NCBI GenBank assembly: GCA_037013495.1
Contig: CM072802.1
Coordinates: forward strand, 49,961,275-50,025,274
Reading direction: 5' to 3'
Source: Hippophae tibetana
Taxonomy: Eukaryota; Streptophyta; Magnoliopsida; Rosales; Elaeagnaceae
DNA length: 64,000 bases
In this document: positions 45,905 through 58,011 of the stretch, in pieces
How positions within the stretch are numbered: the stretch's first letter is position 1
How the letters are laid out: each line of letters opens with the position of its first letter
Made by a program: the position numbers and the translations under genes
Notes under the pieces: generated by a model
Seen by the model: only the letters and a program-made list of their open reading frames with translations
What the model was told of the DNA's origin: nothing
The model's database searches: none

Positions 45905-46949
45905 GATTAAGCTTTGACATATTTTTAATTATCAATTTCATTATATTTACACTTATTTCAATGTTTTTACATGTTATAATTTTTTTATTTTGTATTTTTT
46001 AAAAATATATAAATTTTCTAGGTTTCGTGGGATTTTTTAAGATATTTTAAAATTTTATGGATTTTTTTTTAATTATTTTTGATCGGATGAATTTACTTAG
46101 AATGGCCATGGATGAACTTTGACCACCCCAACCAGTGCGGAACACAATACATGCTGATGTAACATGTGTCTCTATTCCATCACGCTGCAAATCCTCCATC
46201 TATTATTTCGATGTTTACCAAAGTTGACCTGAATTGACCTTCGTCGACTAGCCTATGTAGCGCCACATGGACACACAAATCACCCTCCATTTTTTTATCA
46301 TCTAGTGGTCTTAATTTAATCTGAGTTTAAAAACTTAATTTTTTTCATTTAAATAGTCAAACAACCTCATTAGCCCAATTTTAGCAGCCAAAAAATGAGA
46401 GATTTGGAGCATTCTTGAAAGATTTTAATTTCTTTTTATTGAAGAACAAGGTTAAAAATAGGTGGAATTGACTCTTTTCACTTCATTTATTCATTTTTAA
46501 TTAGATTCTTTTCTACACTATTTTCTTTTTCTTAATCTTTTTACAGAATCTTTGTAATTCTTTTATTGAATTTAATTGATTCCATTAATGTTTAATTTTT
46601 TTGACGTGGTTATGGACAATTTCAAACTCTACATTATAGTTTAATTAGGTGTTATGTGTGATTCAATTAAAGTTTTTATTATTTGAATTGATGGTGTATT
46701 TAGTTATGTATTTAAATTTTAAGAACATGCAGATTTTTGGTTAGGTTTAATGCTAATTATATTTTATTATGAAATTATTAATTTTTATAATTGAAATGAA
46801 AAGTTGTGATTTTAAATTACAATTGAAATTTAATACTTATGTTACAAATTGTATATCTTCTAATTTAATTATCATCTTTTATGATTATAATACAATAATT
46901 GAATTAAATATTCTAACAAGCACAATTCTAAATTGTTCAAGAATTATAT
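45905..46949 (+). repeat. Athila-like LTR, family 2 (copy C)
   Basis: Direct-orientation relative of 27672-29056: shared text includes aatttaatctgagtttaaaaacttaatttt versus gatttaatctgagcctaaaaacctaatttt, and aatttttataattgaartgr. It breaks off at 46949, where a CACTA-type MITE begins. The left end is diffuse. Confidence 0.6.
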
Positions 46950-47147
46950 CACTACAAGGAATCTAATTTTTTTTATTTGGCAATGCTACACTTGTTTATG
47001 AAACTTTTTAATATCCTTTTTTAATAAGTCTCACGTAACACTGCTTTAGAAGATGTAAAACAATTTCACAATAATTATTAGACATTTAATAGTGTTGTAT
47101 ATGATAAACGTTTTTTCTTACATAATAAAAAATAACATTTCTTAGTG
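46950..47147. mobile_element. CACTA-type MITE, 198 bp
   Basis: The left end is CACTACAAGGAATCTAATTT; the right end on the opposite strand is CACTAAGAAATGTTATTTTT. Both go on into T-rich text ending ATT, giving imperfect terminal inverted repeats of about 27 bp. The 3-bp flanks are TAT at both sides (46947-46949 and 47148-47150). No coding capacity. CACTA ends and a 3-bp duplication identify the CMC/EnSpm superfamily. Confidence 0.72.
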
Positions 47148-47235
47148 TATGAAAAATGTAATTTATTATAATTTATGTATAAAGTGTATACGATACTATT
47201 GCATGATGAGAGAAGGGAGAAATTGTGGGATTCAT

Positions 47236-48440
47236 GATGAGTGCTCGAAAAATACTCATATTTTGTGATTTTATTGTACTTAATTGAAAGAAATAGGTTT
47301 ACTTAAAACTTGTGTATCTTATTATTTATACAAATATATATGTTCGGAATCACATATGTGCTTTGTTATATTTCAAGTATTTTTAACTTTAAAAATAAAT
47401 AAACATGTCAATACATGAAGACAAAACACTTAAAACACTGAAATAACATCCTAAAACTTTAAAAGACTAAGGCATGCAAACATTATATGAAGAACCAACT
47501 AAAGTATAAAGAGTACAAGACAAAATTCAACAAAAACACTTTATGCCACGGTGAAAGAATATGTGTGCCACAACGCACACCTCTTTCGAATTCTACTGTA
47601 CAAAGTAAAAACTTTGTGCCATGACATGAAATAATATGAGCCATGGTGAGGCCTTCTCAGGTTGAATTGTGCGAGTGTGTTCAAACCTTGTGACGCAATG
47701 TGAAAAATGTTTTATGGCAATATGCTATGTTGAATTTTGACTATGACCCTTGTTCAACGACAGTTTCTTATAAATATACCTATTAGGTTTTAGGTTAAGA
47801 TAGTTTTTACATTAGAAACTTTTTTTAAGCCGTACAATAATAGTTTTTAAACCATGATAAATGGTTTAAAAATAGAATTTAAATATTCAAGAAAATATAA
47901 AAAGATTAATATGAAGATAAAATATTAACAATTTTATCTAAATACGAATTAAGCATGGATAATGTGTCTTGCTCCAAAATTGTGATCTTGATTTTCAAAA
48001 AGTTCATGAACATTTGGATATCTTTTCTACTTTTCTTAATTTGAAAAAAATCTTAAAGAAATTGCCTATAATATATTATTAATCTAACCTATATTGTGTT
48101 TATAAAATAAAAATATCCTAAAACATAAACTAACGGCCAGAAAAAAGTATAAAACTAAAACCTCTCTTAACCTAAAATCCAATAAGTATATTTATAAGAA
48201 AATGTCAATGAACATAGATTGGAGTCAAAATTCAGCATCGCATGCCATGACACAACATTTTTTCATTTGGCACAAGTTTTGAACACAATCACACAAGGAT
48301 AAAATGGGGTGAATAAAATGTTTTATGCATTGTGGCCAACGAGTCCTTGTTTGAATATATTGGGTTATATTTTTGTTCGCATTGCAACATGAAACAAGTG
48401 CATTATGATTCATAATGAATTTTTACACTAAAAACCATAG
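47236..48440. repeat. Head-to-head inverted pair of family 3 LTR segments
   Basis: 47236-47855 is a plus-strand LTR start (TGATGAGTGCTCG) aligned with 51891-52480. 47861-48440 read on the minus strand is another LTR portion sharing tataaatatac(c/t)tattrggttttaggttaaga. They meet at a short perfect hairpin: 12-bp arms 47844-47855 and 47861-47872 around a 5-base loop. The whole forms a diverged inverted repeat of about 600-bp arms. Confidence 0.65.
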
Positions 48441-48872
48441 AAAACATGTACCAAACCAGATCTAACATAATTTTCTCTTTTCTTTTCCAATCCTATTTTT
48501 TCAAGCACAAAACACCAAATCCCACCTAAAATATATCTTTTTCTCTGACTCTTTCAAATTTCTTCTCATACTACTTATTCCCAAGTGTTTTCAAGCCACC
48601 TTTACAAGATTTTTTCAAATCTTCATGTAACTTCATGAATTTTTCATCTTTTAAGGAGTATTTCACAACATTTTCATCTTCTTCAAAGGGGTTGCATAAA
48701 ATCATAAATAAGTGAACATAATTTTCAGAATAATTATTTGAAGTTATTTTCTAAATTTTCTATGTAGTTTTTTTTTTGAAATTTTGGATTTAAGGGAACA
48801 AAACCGTTATTTGATCAAGAAAGAGTAAAAATTTTTTTATTGAATTTTGTGTTATTTGAAGAACTTGATATA

Positions 48873-49320
48873 AATGGCTCCAAAAAGTGAGTGGTGAGAA
48901 AGGAAAACATAAGAAGGTTCCAATACAATATAATAGAGCTAATTTTATTAGTTCAGAGGCTAAACTAATGATTGATAAAACCACTGAGATTAATAATTTT
49001 TTTATTGTGGAACAGGGAATAGAGTTTCATGTAAAGAAATATACATTGAAGGAGATTACTAATAAAATAGCAGCACTCATTGAGAAAATAGTTCGTTAAG
49101 AACCCAAATGCCACTTCTGAGCCAATCATTTGGAAATTGTACCAATGTTCTTGATTCTATAAATAATAGGTTAGTGATAAGGCATGTGCTTGTTCCATTC
49201 AGCCCATCTAATATAAATACTTTTTTTTATATAGATTTAGAGATGTTAACAAAGGGGAATATGAGAGTTATTTGGATAATGTGGATTATGAGGAGGTAAT
49301 AGAAAACCTAACTATAGAAG
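48873..49320 (+). pseudogene. Athila-type accessory ORF (plant transposon-protein domain), broken
   Basis: ATG at 48873 (MAPKS), then a frameshift into GEKGKHKKVPIQYNRANFISSEAKLMIDKTTEINNFFIVEQGIEF (48887-49099) and a stop at 49097-49099. The pattern of a basic start followed by F-I-S-S-E-A and I-V-E-Q-G resembles the FVSxEA...IxERGF opening of the ORF found in Athila elements outside gag-pol. Function is unknown. Later text is full of stops. Confidence 0.5.
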
Positions 49321-50345
49321 GGGTTGAATAGGATATTACTAATGAGAAAAGAAAATCTTTTGAAGCCAAATACTTCACCAAGGTCTCCTATATTTAGCAA
49401 TATTCCATGTGTTCTAGACTTATGCCCACCACACATTACAGTACTGTGGATAAATAAAGGGCTATATTATTTTCCGTCATAACTTCCGCCAAGATTATGG
49501 CAATAATCTACCAAAGGATAAGACTTTTGGAAAATAATCACTATTTGAGTTATTTATTCTCCATTCTCATTATAGCCCTTTGTGCTAAAATGGGGGTGAA
49601 AATTTTAAAATGTGAGGTTTTTCTATAACTTAGTGAATAATAAACTCCTTTACTACATGAGTGACCTTACATATGGGACAAAAGGAACACAAAATAATAG
49701 AAGAGACATTTTAATCAAAGATGAAATCCAATTGTTACAAGAATAGATTAATTATATGAAAATTTATGTTTACCATACCAACAATCATAATATATAACTA
49801 GGTAGATACATTTTCAAGGTGAATATATGCAATCTATACAAGAAAAGAAAATGTCATATCCCTTTCATGCAAAAATTGGTTTCAGTCAAGCAGGAGTGCC
49901 TAAGAATCATGGATATGATTATCTTTGTAGATCACCTGAATCCACATATAGATATGAAGAATTGAATGATGTGGAGGATTGATCACCTGAATCCACATAT
50001 AGATATGAAGAATTTAATGATGTGGAGGATTGATCACCTGAATCCACATATAGATATGAAGAATTTAATGATGTGGAGGATTGTGATGCACCCTTTGTTC
50101 TAACTTTATTTTTATGTACTTTTATTTTTATTATATTTTCTTTTGTTTTACATTTGATGTATTTTATTTAATTTAATTTTTCTGTTATTCTAAACAATGT
50201 TTATTTAATTTAGAGCTATTAGTTTCATAATTGATTAGTATTATGTTATTCATGAAAAATATACAGTGATTCTCTCTATTTGATATAGCTGAGTTAGAAG
50301 ATAGATGAAACATGAGTAACCATATCACTTGCTTATTTACAGTAC

Positions 50346-50383
<38 letters not shown>

Positions 50384-51890
50384 CATATAAAATATTGAGG
50401 ACAATGTAAATTCTAAGCTGGGGGTTGAAGAAAAGTTACTTATGAAATTATGTAATTTAAATTTTGTTAAACATGTGTTTGATATTGTTTAGTTGTTTAT
50501 GAACATTTAGGTACATGTATAAAAAAAATTGATACAAAATTATCTCGCTTTTAATAAATTTAAAATGAATAATTGAGTCTTTTCATTGTTTGTTTGATAT
50601 CTTAAACATATTCATGTATTATTATAAGAATTAGTTATATTCATAATTTATTTTCATGCTTGGATGTTGAAATTGAGAATATCCCAAAAGTGATGTTTAG
50701 GAATCAAATAGTAGAAATTATCTTGTGATATTATTAAGCCAAAAGCGTTTTCTTTTAAGAGATAATATTTCTTCTGCTACTTTAAATACTTATTATTTCA
50801 AATCATTAAATGATCTCTATAGATTTTTCATTTAATGTTAGGATTTTAAACATTTGATGAATTATTATGTACTTATATTCATTACATAGATTGAATGATT
50901 TGAGTAAAAATTAAAAGTATATGTCTATCTTTATTCATGTTTGACTTTTAATAATATAAAAAAATGGATTCCTTTAGAACAAAAAGTGACAAAATAACCA
51001 CTCACCACAACACATTTATATATATATGGGTATGTGTTCTTAAAAAAAGAATAAAAAATATAGTATAACTAAATATTATGAATATAAGTTCTTGAAAACA
51101 ATGACATAGTTTTACAATAAAAATAGGAATAACCTCTTGAAGTCAATAGAATTTTCATTAATCTTAAGGCACATACTTGATAATTTTAATTGAAGTAAAA
51201 AATTAGTAATGTGATATATTCATAATCATGTCCTTTTATTCATTTCATGAGATCCATGTTGTTCACATTTAAACCTTTTTTATTTATCATATGTGAACAT
51301 TTTTACTTATTTCTTACATAACTTCTATTCACATATACCTTGTTGAGTACTTGAACCCATAGGATTAGTGTGCAATTAAGAGTATATCTTGTGAAGAATA
51401 GAGTTGAAGCAAATTAATATTCTTAACACTAAGATTAGGTGAGTCAATATTGATATGTTTTGATAATATGACATAAATTTGTTATGTGTAACTCGTTTAA
51501 ATGATGAACTTTGATCCTTTGATATGTTGAATGAATTTGTACTTGAGTCTTAAATTATAAATTGAAAATAAACTAAAGCATAAGAATTTTTGTTGATTCT
51601 ATTATTTTGTAATTTTTATTTTTCCATGTGAATTATTTTTAGTTTTAATTTTTTTTTATTTTAGGATGTTTGTTGATATCATCACTGAAAGTCCTAATGA
51701 GACTTTAACTCATCCACTAAGATGACCTAGGGGTTTAAACATTTGTTTTATATACTAGATGCAACCATGAAAATCAATAGAAATGATTTCAGTTAGTATA
51801 GTTTAGTTTATTTATTTTTGTTTTAGGATTTTAGATCACTTTACTTGCTAATGGCTAGCAAGAAACTAGTTAGGATTTGTGATAAGTGCT
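49321..51890 (+). other. Interior of a decayed Athila-like element, no pol
   Basis: No gag, RT or integrase is recognisable. It contains a 51-bp triple repeat (49930-50082), a (TA)n tract (50349-50380), the internal PPT-like block atattgaggacaatgtaaat...gctgggggttg (50392-50430), and a 3'-end phrase gctagcaagaaactagttag before the LTR at 51891. Confidence 0.55.
49930..50082. repeat. Three 51-bp tandem repeats
   Basis: The unit starts gatcacctgaatccacatat; copies at 49930-49980, 49981-50031 and 50032-50082, almost identical (one substitution). 51 bp equals 17 codons. In the most plausible frame the unit reads SPESTYRYEE(L/F)NDVED, with a TGA at each internal junction. Confidence 0.9.
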
Positions 51891-53315
51891 TAAAAATGTT
51901 CTATAATTTTATTGTGGTTAATTGAAAGGAATATGTTTGATTATAACATATTTATTTAATTATTTATGAAAATCTATCTATTTAAAATCATGGGTATATT
52001 TTGTTATATTTAATATGTTTTTAGTTTCAAAATAAATAAATATGTCAACACATACAAGCACAATATTTGGAGCATTGAGATTGCACCCTAAAATCTTAAA
52101 AGACTAAGACATGTAAACCTTACATCAAAAACTAAATAAAGTATAAGGGGTACAAGGCAAAATTAAACAAAAATACTTTGTGTTGTAGTGAATGAATATA
52201 TGTGCTGTAATACATACCTCTTAGGAATTCTACTAGGCAAAGTGAACATTTCATGCCATGAAGTAAAACAATGTATGCCATAATGAGGCCTTATGCAAGT
52301 GGGTTTGAAACTTGTGGCACAGTTGTGACGTGGTACACAATGTTGAATTTGACTCCTACCCTTGTTCAGCTACTTTTTCTCATAAATATACCTATTAGAT
52401 TTTAGGTTAAGATAGCTTTTATATTATAAATGTTTTTAGCCATACAATAGTAGTTCTTAGTTTTATAGTTTTATTTTATAAACATGATATAGATTTTATT
52501 CATAACAAATCATAGGCAACATTTAGAAGATTTTTTAGATCAAGAAAAGAAAAGAAGATTGCTAAAAATTCAAGATTACTTTGCATATCAATACCATAAT
52601 TTTAGAGCAGGACACATTATCGATCCATTGTTGATATTCATATTTGCTTTGTAGTATTTTAATTTTCAAATTAATCTTTTTTGTATTTTCTTAAATAAAT
52701 GCTAATTTTAAACCATTGATCATGGACTTTAATTTACCCATCTTTGGTTTATTTTCACAATGTAAATTTAGCTTTTGTTGTCATATTTATAAATATTTTT
52801 TTATGAATTAGGTTTCAAAAACATCATCTAGATCTAATTTGGATAACTTTAATAAGAGTTTAAATTGGTGACTCTGCCAAAAATATTGATTTAAATAGTT
52901 TATTATTTTCTTTGACATGATACATAATTTAATTAATCAGTTAATGATACACACCAAAGGATTTTAATTTGTTTGATTAACAAAGAGAATGATCACTTTC
53001 AAATGATTTTTTTATATTTAAAAGGAAAAATCAATAATTCGAGTTTATAATTTAGTTATTTTAAATATTTTTAAGCAAGCACGATTAACTAACTAAATAT
53101 TTCTATAAATTCTCTATTAAGTATTAATTATAAATCTTTTTGATTTTGTTTTTAATCGAATCTATATTTAGATATTTAATTATTTTTATTAGTTTAAGAT
53201 TTTCAAATTCTGAATCATTGTGATAGAGTATTTAGGTTTTATCTTTCATATTTGTTTAGATTTTTAACAAAATTGAAGAATTTTAAAAAATCACTACAAT
53301 TCCTCCTAAGAACAA
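51891..53315 (+). repeat. Athila-like LTR, family 3 (3' LTR copy)
   Basis: Starts TGATAAGTGCTTAAA after a 3'-end phrase and aligns with both 47236-47855 and the inverted 43133-44783. Near 53225-53315 it also resembles the U5 of the solo LTR at 7531-9524 (tcgtgacaggatgtttaggatt versus ttgtgatagagtatttaggttt). It is cut before its end by the next element at about 53316. Confidence 0.7.
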
Positions 53316-54115
53316 ACATGGAAGTTGATACGAAGCCCACCAACAATTGTGATGAAACCCGATAACAATGATGGATCGAAACCTCAAGATCGCGAAGATA
53401 AGATTTGTTGAGTCTTAACCTGTCACCTAACAAGATGAAAATTAAGATTACGGAGGATTGAAACGCCACTCCAAGAAAACCTAAGGATTCTCTCAATAAT
53501 TCAAGGTGATAATTTTGGTTGTTTAAATGCCACAAGATTAACTTGATAAGTACAAGAGTTATTTTAAGAACTAAGAGGAATTCAAGACCTCACAAGAAGA
53601 TAATTTTCTTAATAATTCCAATATGTTCTTTAAAATTCGTAATACTCCTATTTATACTTGGATCAACACTCCAAGAATAGGCACAATTATAATTACAGCA
53701 CAAAAATTAGACTAAATACGTTCTTTACCTTTTTTGGACTCTTAGTCTTCTAAATACAGCTACAAGATAGCTATTTATTGACTTATTAAAGATAGCTAAT
53801 AAATGACTATTTTGGATTTCTTAAGACAACCAATTTGGACTTCTAAATACAGTCAATAAATAGCTAAATGACTAGATTCAATGTATTTTAACATGGCCAA
53901 CCAAGACCAAGTTATTCTCCTATTTAATATTCTTCAAATTCTTCAAATTCATACCCTTTAATGGTCCAACTATGCTGGTTATGAATTTGCATGCTAATAA
54001 GCCTATTCAATTGCTTTGATGACATAATATTCTTGAAACTTTTCAAATTTACACCCTTTAATGGTCAAACTATGTTGGCTATGAATTTGCATGCTAATAA
54101 GCCTCTTCAATTTCT
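53316..54115 (-). repeat. LTR region of a minus-strand Ty3 element
   Basis: Lies directly downstream (minus strand) of the end of a polyprotein. It contains a TATA-like agtataaatagga (near 53650) and a 100-bp tandem duplication at its start (53926-54125). Exact ends were not fixed. The 98-codon ORF at 53239-53535 has no domain and is not accepted. Confidence 0.5.
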
Positions 54116-54125
54116 TTAATGACAT
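53926..54125. repeat. 100-bp tandem duplication
   Basis: Units 53926-54025 and 54026-54125, each opening aatattctt and closing gacat, share atgaatttgcatgctaataa and cctttaatggtc. Similarity is about 90% by eye. The second unit includes the stop codon of the polyprotein tail. Confidence 0.88.
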
Positions 54126-54340
54126 GGCCTAGTCCGAGTCCACTTGGTCATTTTAGAATTAGCCAAATTCTCATGGATTAGCCCATTTAGTGCTTCCTTG
54201 AAATATTTGGCTCTAAGTCTTGTAAATGGGCCACTAGGAAGTGACAAAGGGTCTTGTACAAATTCAATTTCATTCCCACTTGTATGATTGACATGTCCAA
54301 CTCCTTGGTTTGCATCAAAAGTATAATGATTAATAATTAT
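54116..54340 (-). pseudogene. C-terminal tail of a Ty3 polyprotein
   Basis: Minus-strand text DPLSLPSGPFTRLRAKYFKEALNGLIHENL ending at TAA (54116-54118). LPSGPLTRARxKRFKEAL is a common last block of plant Ty3 polyproteins. Nothing further upstream is recognisable, so only the last ~70 codons survive. Confidence 0.65.
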
Positions 54341-54811
54341 AAGTTATTTATGCACTTATGAGTTTTTTATAAAAACAAAATTTATGTAATAATTCAACCC
54401 TATTCTCTCTACAATGAAAGAAGTAAAGTACTCAATCATCCTACAAAAGGATTGGCTTATGGTTTAGATGGTATGACTCTTCACTCCATTATTATTGACT
54501 CAAGTTTAAATGTTTTCGATGTAATATTTCCTTTATCTTAAGACTATTATAAAAGTGAGAGTTTGTCATTAGTCAAGGAAAATACTATCATATCCTTAAT
54601 TTTTATAAGTAGATCATTCCAAGTTTTAAATAGATGAAATGTCATTAACTTATTGGTTGTATCCTTACATTTAATTTTAATTAATCAAATTTTATTTTAT
54701 TAATATTTTTTAATTGAATTAAGGAAATTATTGATTTATATTATTACTTTTGAAATTTAAGTATAAAGTGCTTGTTTAAGTACTCATTTATCATTGGTTA
54801 TTACCTATTTA

Positions 54812-55733
54812 CACTACTATAAAATATGACATTTAAGTCGATATGTAAAGTCGATTCAGTGTAGAATTGATGCTACACATAGCGTCGGTTGACGTGTTTA
54901 ACCGACGCTACATGTGGGACGTAGCGTCGGTTGACGTGGCAAACCGACGCTATCCACTTGTGTAGCGTCAGTTGACACGTAGAACCGATGCTATGTCCAC
55001 GTGTAGCGTCAGTTAAACACGTCAAACGACACTACGAACTATATGGATAGCGTAGATTGACACATAGAACCGATGCTACACATGTGGATATTTCCTTTTC
55101 TCTTCTTTCTTCCCCAGACAGAAACTATTTCATGCGCTGCATAACTCTCAAAAACCCAAAACCTCGTCTACTTCTCCTCCACTCTTTCTCATTTTTCAGC
55201 CACCTATAACCACCAATTCCAGCGCCGATTAATGGATTTTCTTCCTCTCACTTATCTTTTAGATCCCTTATTTTTTTAAGAAAAATACTCAAAAAATTTA
55301 TACCCATTTATCACTTACAAAACATCATTTTTTCTTTATTTCCTTCATTTACTCTTGTAAGTATTTCTATTAATCCTACACATTTATTATTCATATTGTT
55401 TTTGTATATTATGTATTATTATTTATGTTTATAAATTTTTGTATTATATATGTAGGTTTTGTATTATAACATCAGGAGAAAAATATGATGATCTTGAATA
55501 ACATAGGACAACACCATGATAATTTTTCTGCTATTAATTAATATTTAATTTTTCAATTATTTGTATTATTTAAACTATTTGTTAAATAAATTTTAGTTTT
55601 TTTTGCTATTATGTAATGATCGAATATAGGTTTTAATTTGAATATAATAGAAAATGAATAAATTTTGTAAAAAAAAAATTAAAATTTTAAAGTCGGTTAG
55701 TAACTTACTTTAAAAGTCATTTTTGGTATAGTG
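54812..55733 (+). mobile_element. Non-autonomous CACTA transposon, 922 bp
   Basis: The left end is CACTACTATAAAATATGACA, the right end on the opposite strand CACTATACCAAAAATGACTT. Both continue with TTTAA-rich text and a GTCG motif. TTA flanks both sides (54809-54811, 55734-55736), the 3-bp duplication of CACTA elements. A subterminal array at the left holds palindromic units. The interior has no transposase, so it must depend on a relative elsewhere. The neighbouring empty-site copy confirms the boundaries. Confidence 0.87.
54860..55085. repeat. Subterminal palindromic repeats of the CACTA element
   Basis: Four to five units of about 42 bp. The first two are perfect 11-bp hairpins: TAGCGTCGGTT at 54880-54890 with its complement at 54900-54910, and again 54922-54932 with 54942-54952. 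Later units are diverged (tagcgtcagtt, aaccgatgcta). Subterminal repeats are transposase-binding sites in this superfamily. Confidence 0.82.
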
Positions 55734-56133
55734 TTATATTCATCATTTATCATTATTATTTGAACTCTTTTCTTATACATCTAACGACCTTTTGACATTC
55801 TCAAATTAATTTCTTAATAAATATTTGGTGTAGTTTCATAAAAACTAATAATAGAAGATGTATCACTAAATTATCGGTTGTCTTTTTAATTAATCAAATT
55901 AAATTTGATTGGCACTTTTTTAATTAAATTAAATAATTTATTAATTTATATTATTACTTTTGAAGTTTAAATATAATTTGACAAGTATCTATTTATCATT
56001 GATTATTAACTGTTTATATTCATTATTTATCATTATTACTTGAACTCTTTTCTTATATATTTAATGGGCTTTAGACATTCTATCGAAATAATTTCTCAAT
56101 AATTATTTGGTATATATGGCTTCATAAAAACTA

Positions 56134-56728
56134 ATACAAAAAGCCTATTTTTTATATAATTTTTAATTACATCTAATGGTTTGTGTGATTCAAATTTACT
56201 AAGAAAAAAGTAAAAGATAATATTACTAATAGATCATTAAATAAATCATGATAAAATAAATTTATTGAAATATTAAAGGTTAAGAAGATTTTTTATATTT
56301 CCTTTCTAAATTTTTAAATACAAAATTAAAGTAAAAAAAACGTTTTATTTGGTGTGTTTTGCAACCACTATCATATCATTTAAAGTTTGTATTTTTCCTT
56401 AAACCTTTCTTTTCCTCTAAAGTACTATACACTTAAAAAGCAATTCGAAGAAATATAAAATCATGTCTCTCTTCCTCCCTATACTATTATGATTTGGAAA
56501 CTTCATCTTTGGTTGGCAACTTCATCTTTGCCTCTTCCTCCTTATACTATAATGATTTGGCAACCTCATCTTCCTCTTTTCCTCCCAAGTTGATTAGGAG
56601 GTAATCTATTAACCTGGATTTTATTTTAAGTTAGTACACATGATCTTTTTAAAATAAATATAATTTTCTCCACAATTTTTACATAAATTTTCTTTAAAAT
56701 TATTGGCTATTATTGTGTGTAATACACG
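56134..56728. other. Spacer, no gene recognised
   Basis: AT-rich, with a short repeated phrase (ctatactattatgatttgg and ctatactataatgatttgg style, near 56485 and 56545: 'tactat.atgatttggmaac'). No domain or element boundary was seen. Confidence 0.5.
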
Positions 56729-56956
56729 TGTTATGTAAGTTGGGTAGAATTAGCTAATAACTAATTCTGTTATAGCAGTAAAGCTACATGTACTTTTAGG
56801 CCTATAAATAGGTTGTGATCATAACCATATATTTATCAATTGCATTTTCCAAGTGCCTTATATACAAATTATATTGTTTCTTTGTTATTTCTTGTATGGT
56901 ATCTAAGGTGTAAGTTTTTTAACTTAAGATTTTTCTTGCAATTCTTCGACAGTAGA

Positions 56957-58011
56957 AATGACAATATATCCTACGCATGGAAGTGATTCGATCTCATTTG
57001 TTCAAGAGGTGATTATAGAAAAATCATCTTAGAGTTTATTTGTTTTTCCTATGTCAACATCACAATTGGTGTGAAACTCAACCAAGTTAATTTCTTAATC
57101 TAGAAACAATAAATGCCTATTTAATTGCAGCATATGAACTTGAGGATTATATATATAGAACAAATAAATTGCCTATTAAATTTCTTGAATTTAGAGTTCT
57201 TAATTTTGAATACTCAATCTGGAGTAAAATTATTGAAACTTTAAGGAGTTCGTTGTATAGGTCTGTACTCATACAATGAATTCTTATATAGAAAAATATA
57301 CAACGACCTATCAGTAATGATATTCTCTTGAATCTGTGTTTGTTGCTACTTCTAGGTCAAGAAAACTAGAAATTCGTAGTAAATTATAAAAAATTGTGAA
57401 AAGAGCTTTATCGATTAAAGAATATATACAAAACATTAAAGAATTAGCATTGGATAATTTGTTCCTAAGAATGAGTTAATCTTGTATGCTTTTTATGTCT
57501 TAGATTCCAATTATTATCCTTCTATATGTTCAATCAATAATTGTGTGAATGAGGTCTCCATTGAAAAGGTGCACTCTCAGTTGTTGTCATATGAAAATCG
57601 TATTCATAAACAAGTAGGTTTTCTAATAATTAAGGCTACTTTGGCTAAAGGTCCATCAAGTAACAATTCTAATAAAGGAGATGGTCAATTGGTGGATACA
57701 ATAATCAACAAGGTCATAATAATAGTGGTGCATAGCAACTTACTAGAACAAATAATAATAATAATAATGGAAAGGGCTAATCAAATAGAAACAATGGCAG
57801 AGGTCGTGGAGGAAGAAATATTGGTGTGCAATGTCAATTCTATTAGAAGACTTGGAATGTTGCTCAAAATTGTTTCAATCTCAAGAACTTGCTTGGTCCG
57901 ATTTTGTCTAGTAATAAAAATAGTCAGGCTTCAAAGGGTGGCACATTTGCTTTCTTGTCTACTTAAGAAGGACCAAAGGCTAAAAATGGAAGAAATGCTT
58001 CTAGCTCTTGG
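56957..58011 (+). pseudogene. Copia gag remnant
   Basis: Starts at an ATG 49 bp after the primer site and soon meets stops. Recognisable text includes KKIVKRALSIKEYIQNIKELA (57390-57450), the copia gag helix region. The reading at 57482-58015 is a mixture of frames: its last codons (SSSWMIDSG in the neighbouring frame) lead into protease. Confidence 0.6.

Larger units (their letters stand above)
54630..56133. repeat. Tandemly duplicated ~290-bp spacer, one copy split by CACTA
   Basis: Unit 1 (54630-54811 joined to 55737-55850) and unit 2 (55851-56133) share ttatattattacttttgaa, gaactcttttcttatayatyta and ttcataaaaactaata. Unit 1 is interrupted by the CACTA element. Unit 2 has the uninterrupted site. 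The diverged copies mean the duplication is older than the transposon. Confidence 0.78.

Noticed and set aside
53239..53535. 98-codon minus-strand ORF
   Set aside because: Lies in LTR-like DNA of a Ty3 element; no domain and no start context.
54892..55085. CRISPR-like array of short repeats with spacers
   Set aside because: Eukaryotic context, diverging palindromic units, and CACTA ends around them: subterminal transposon repeats.
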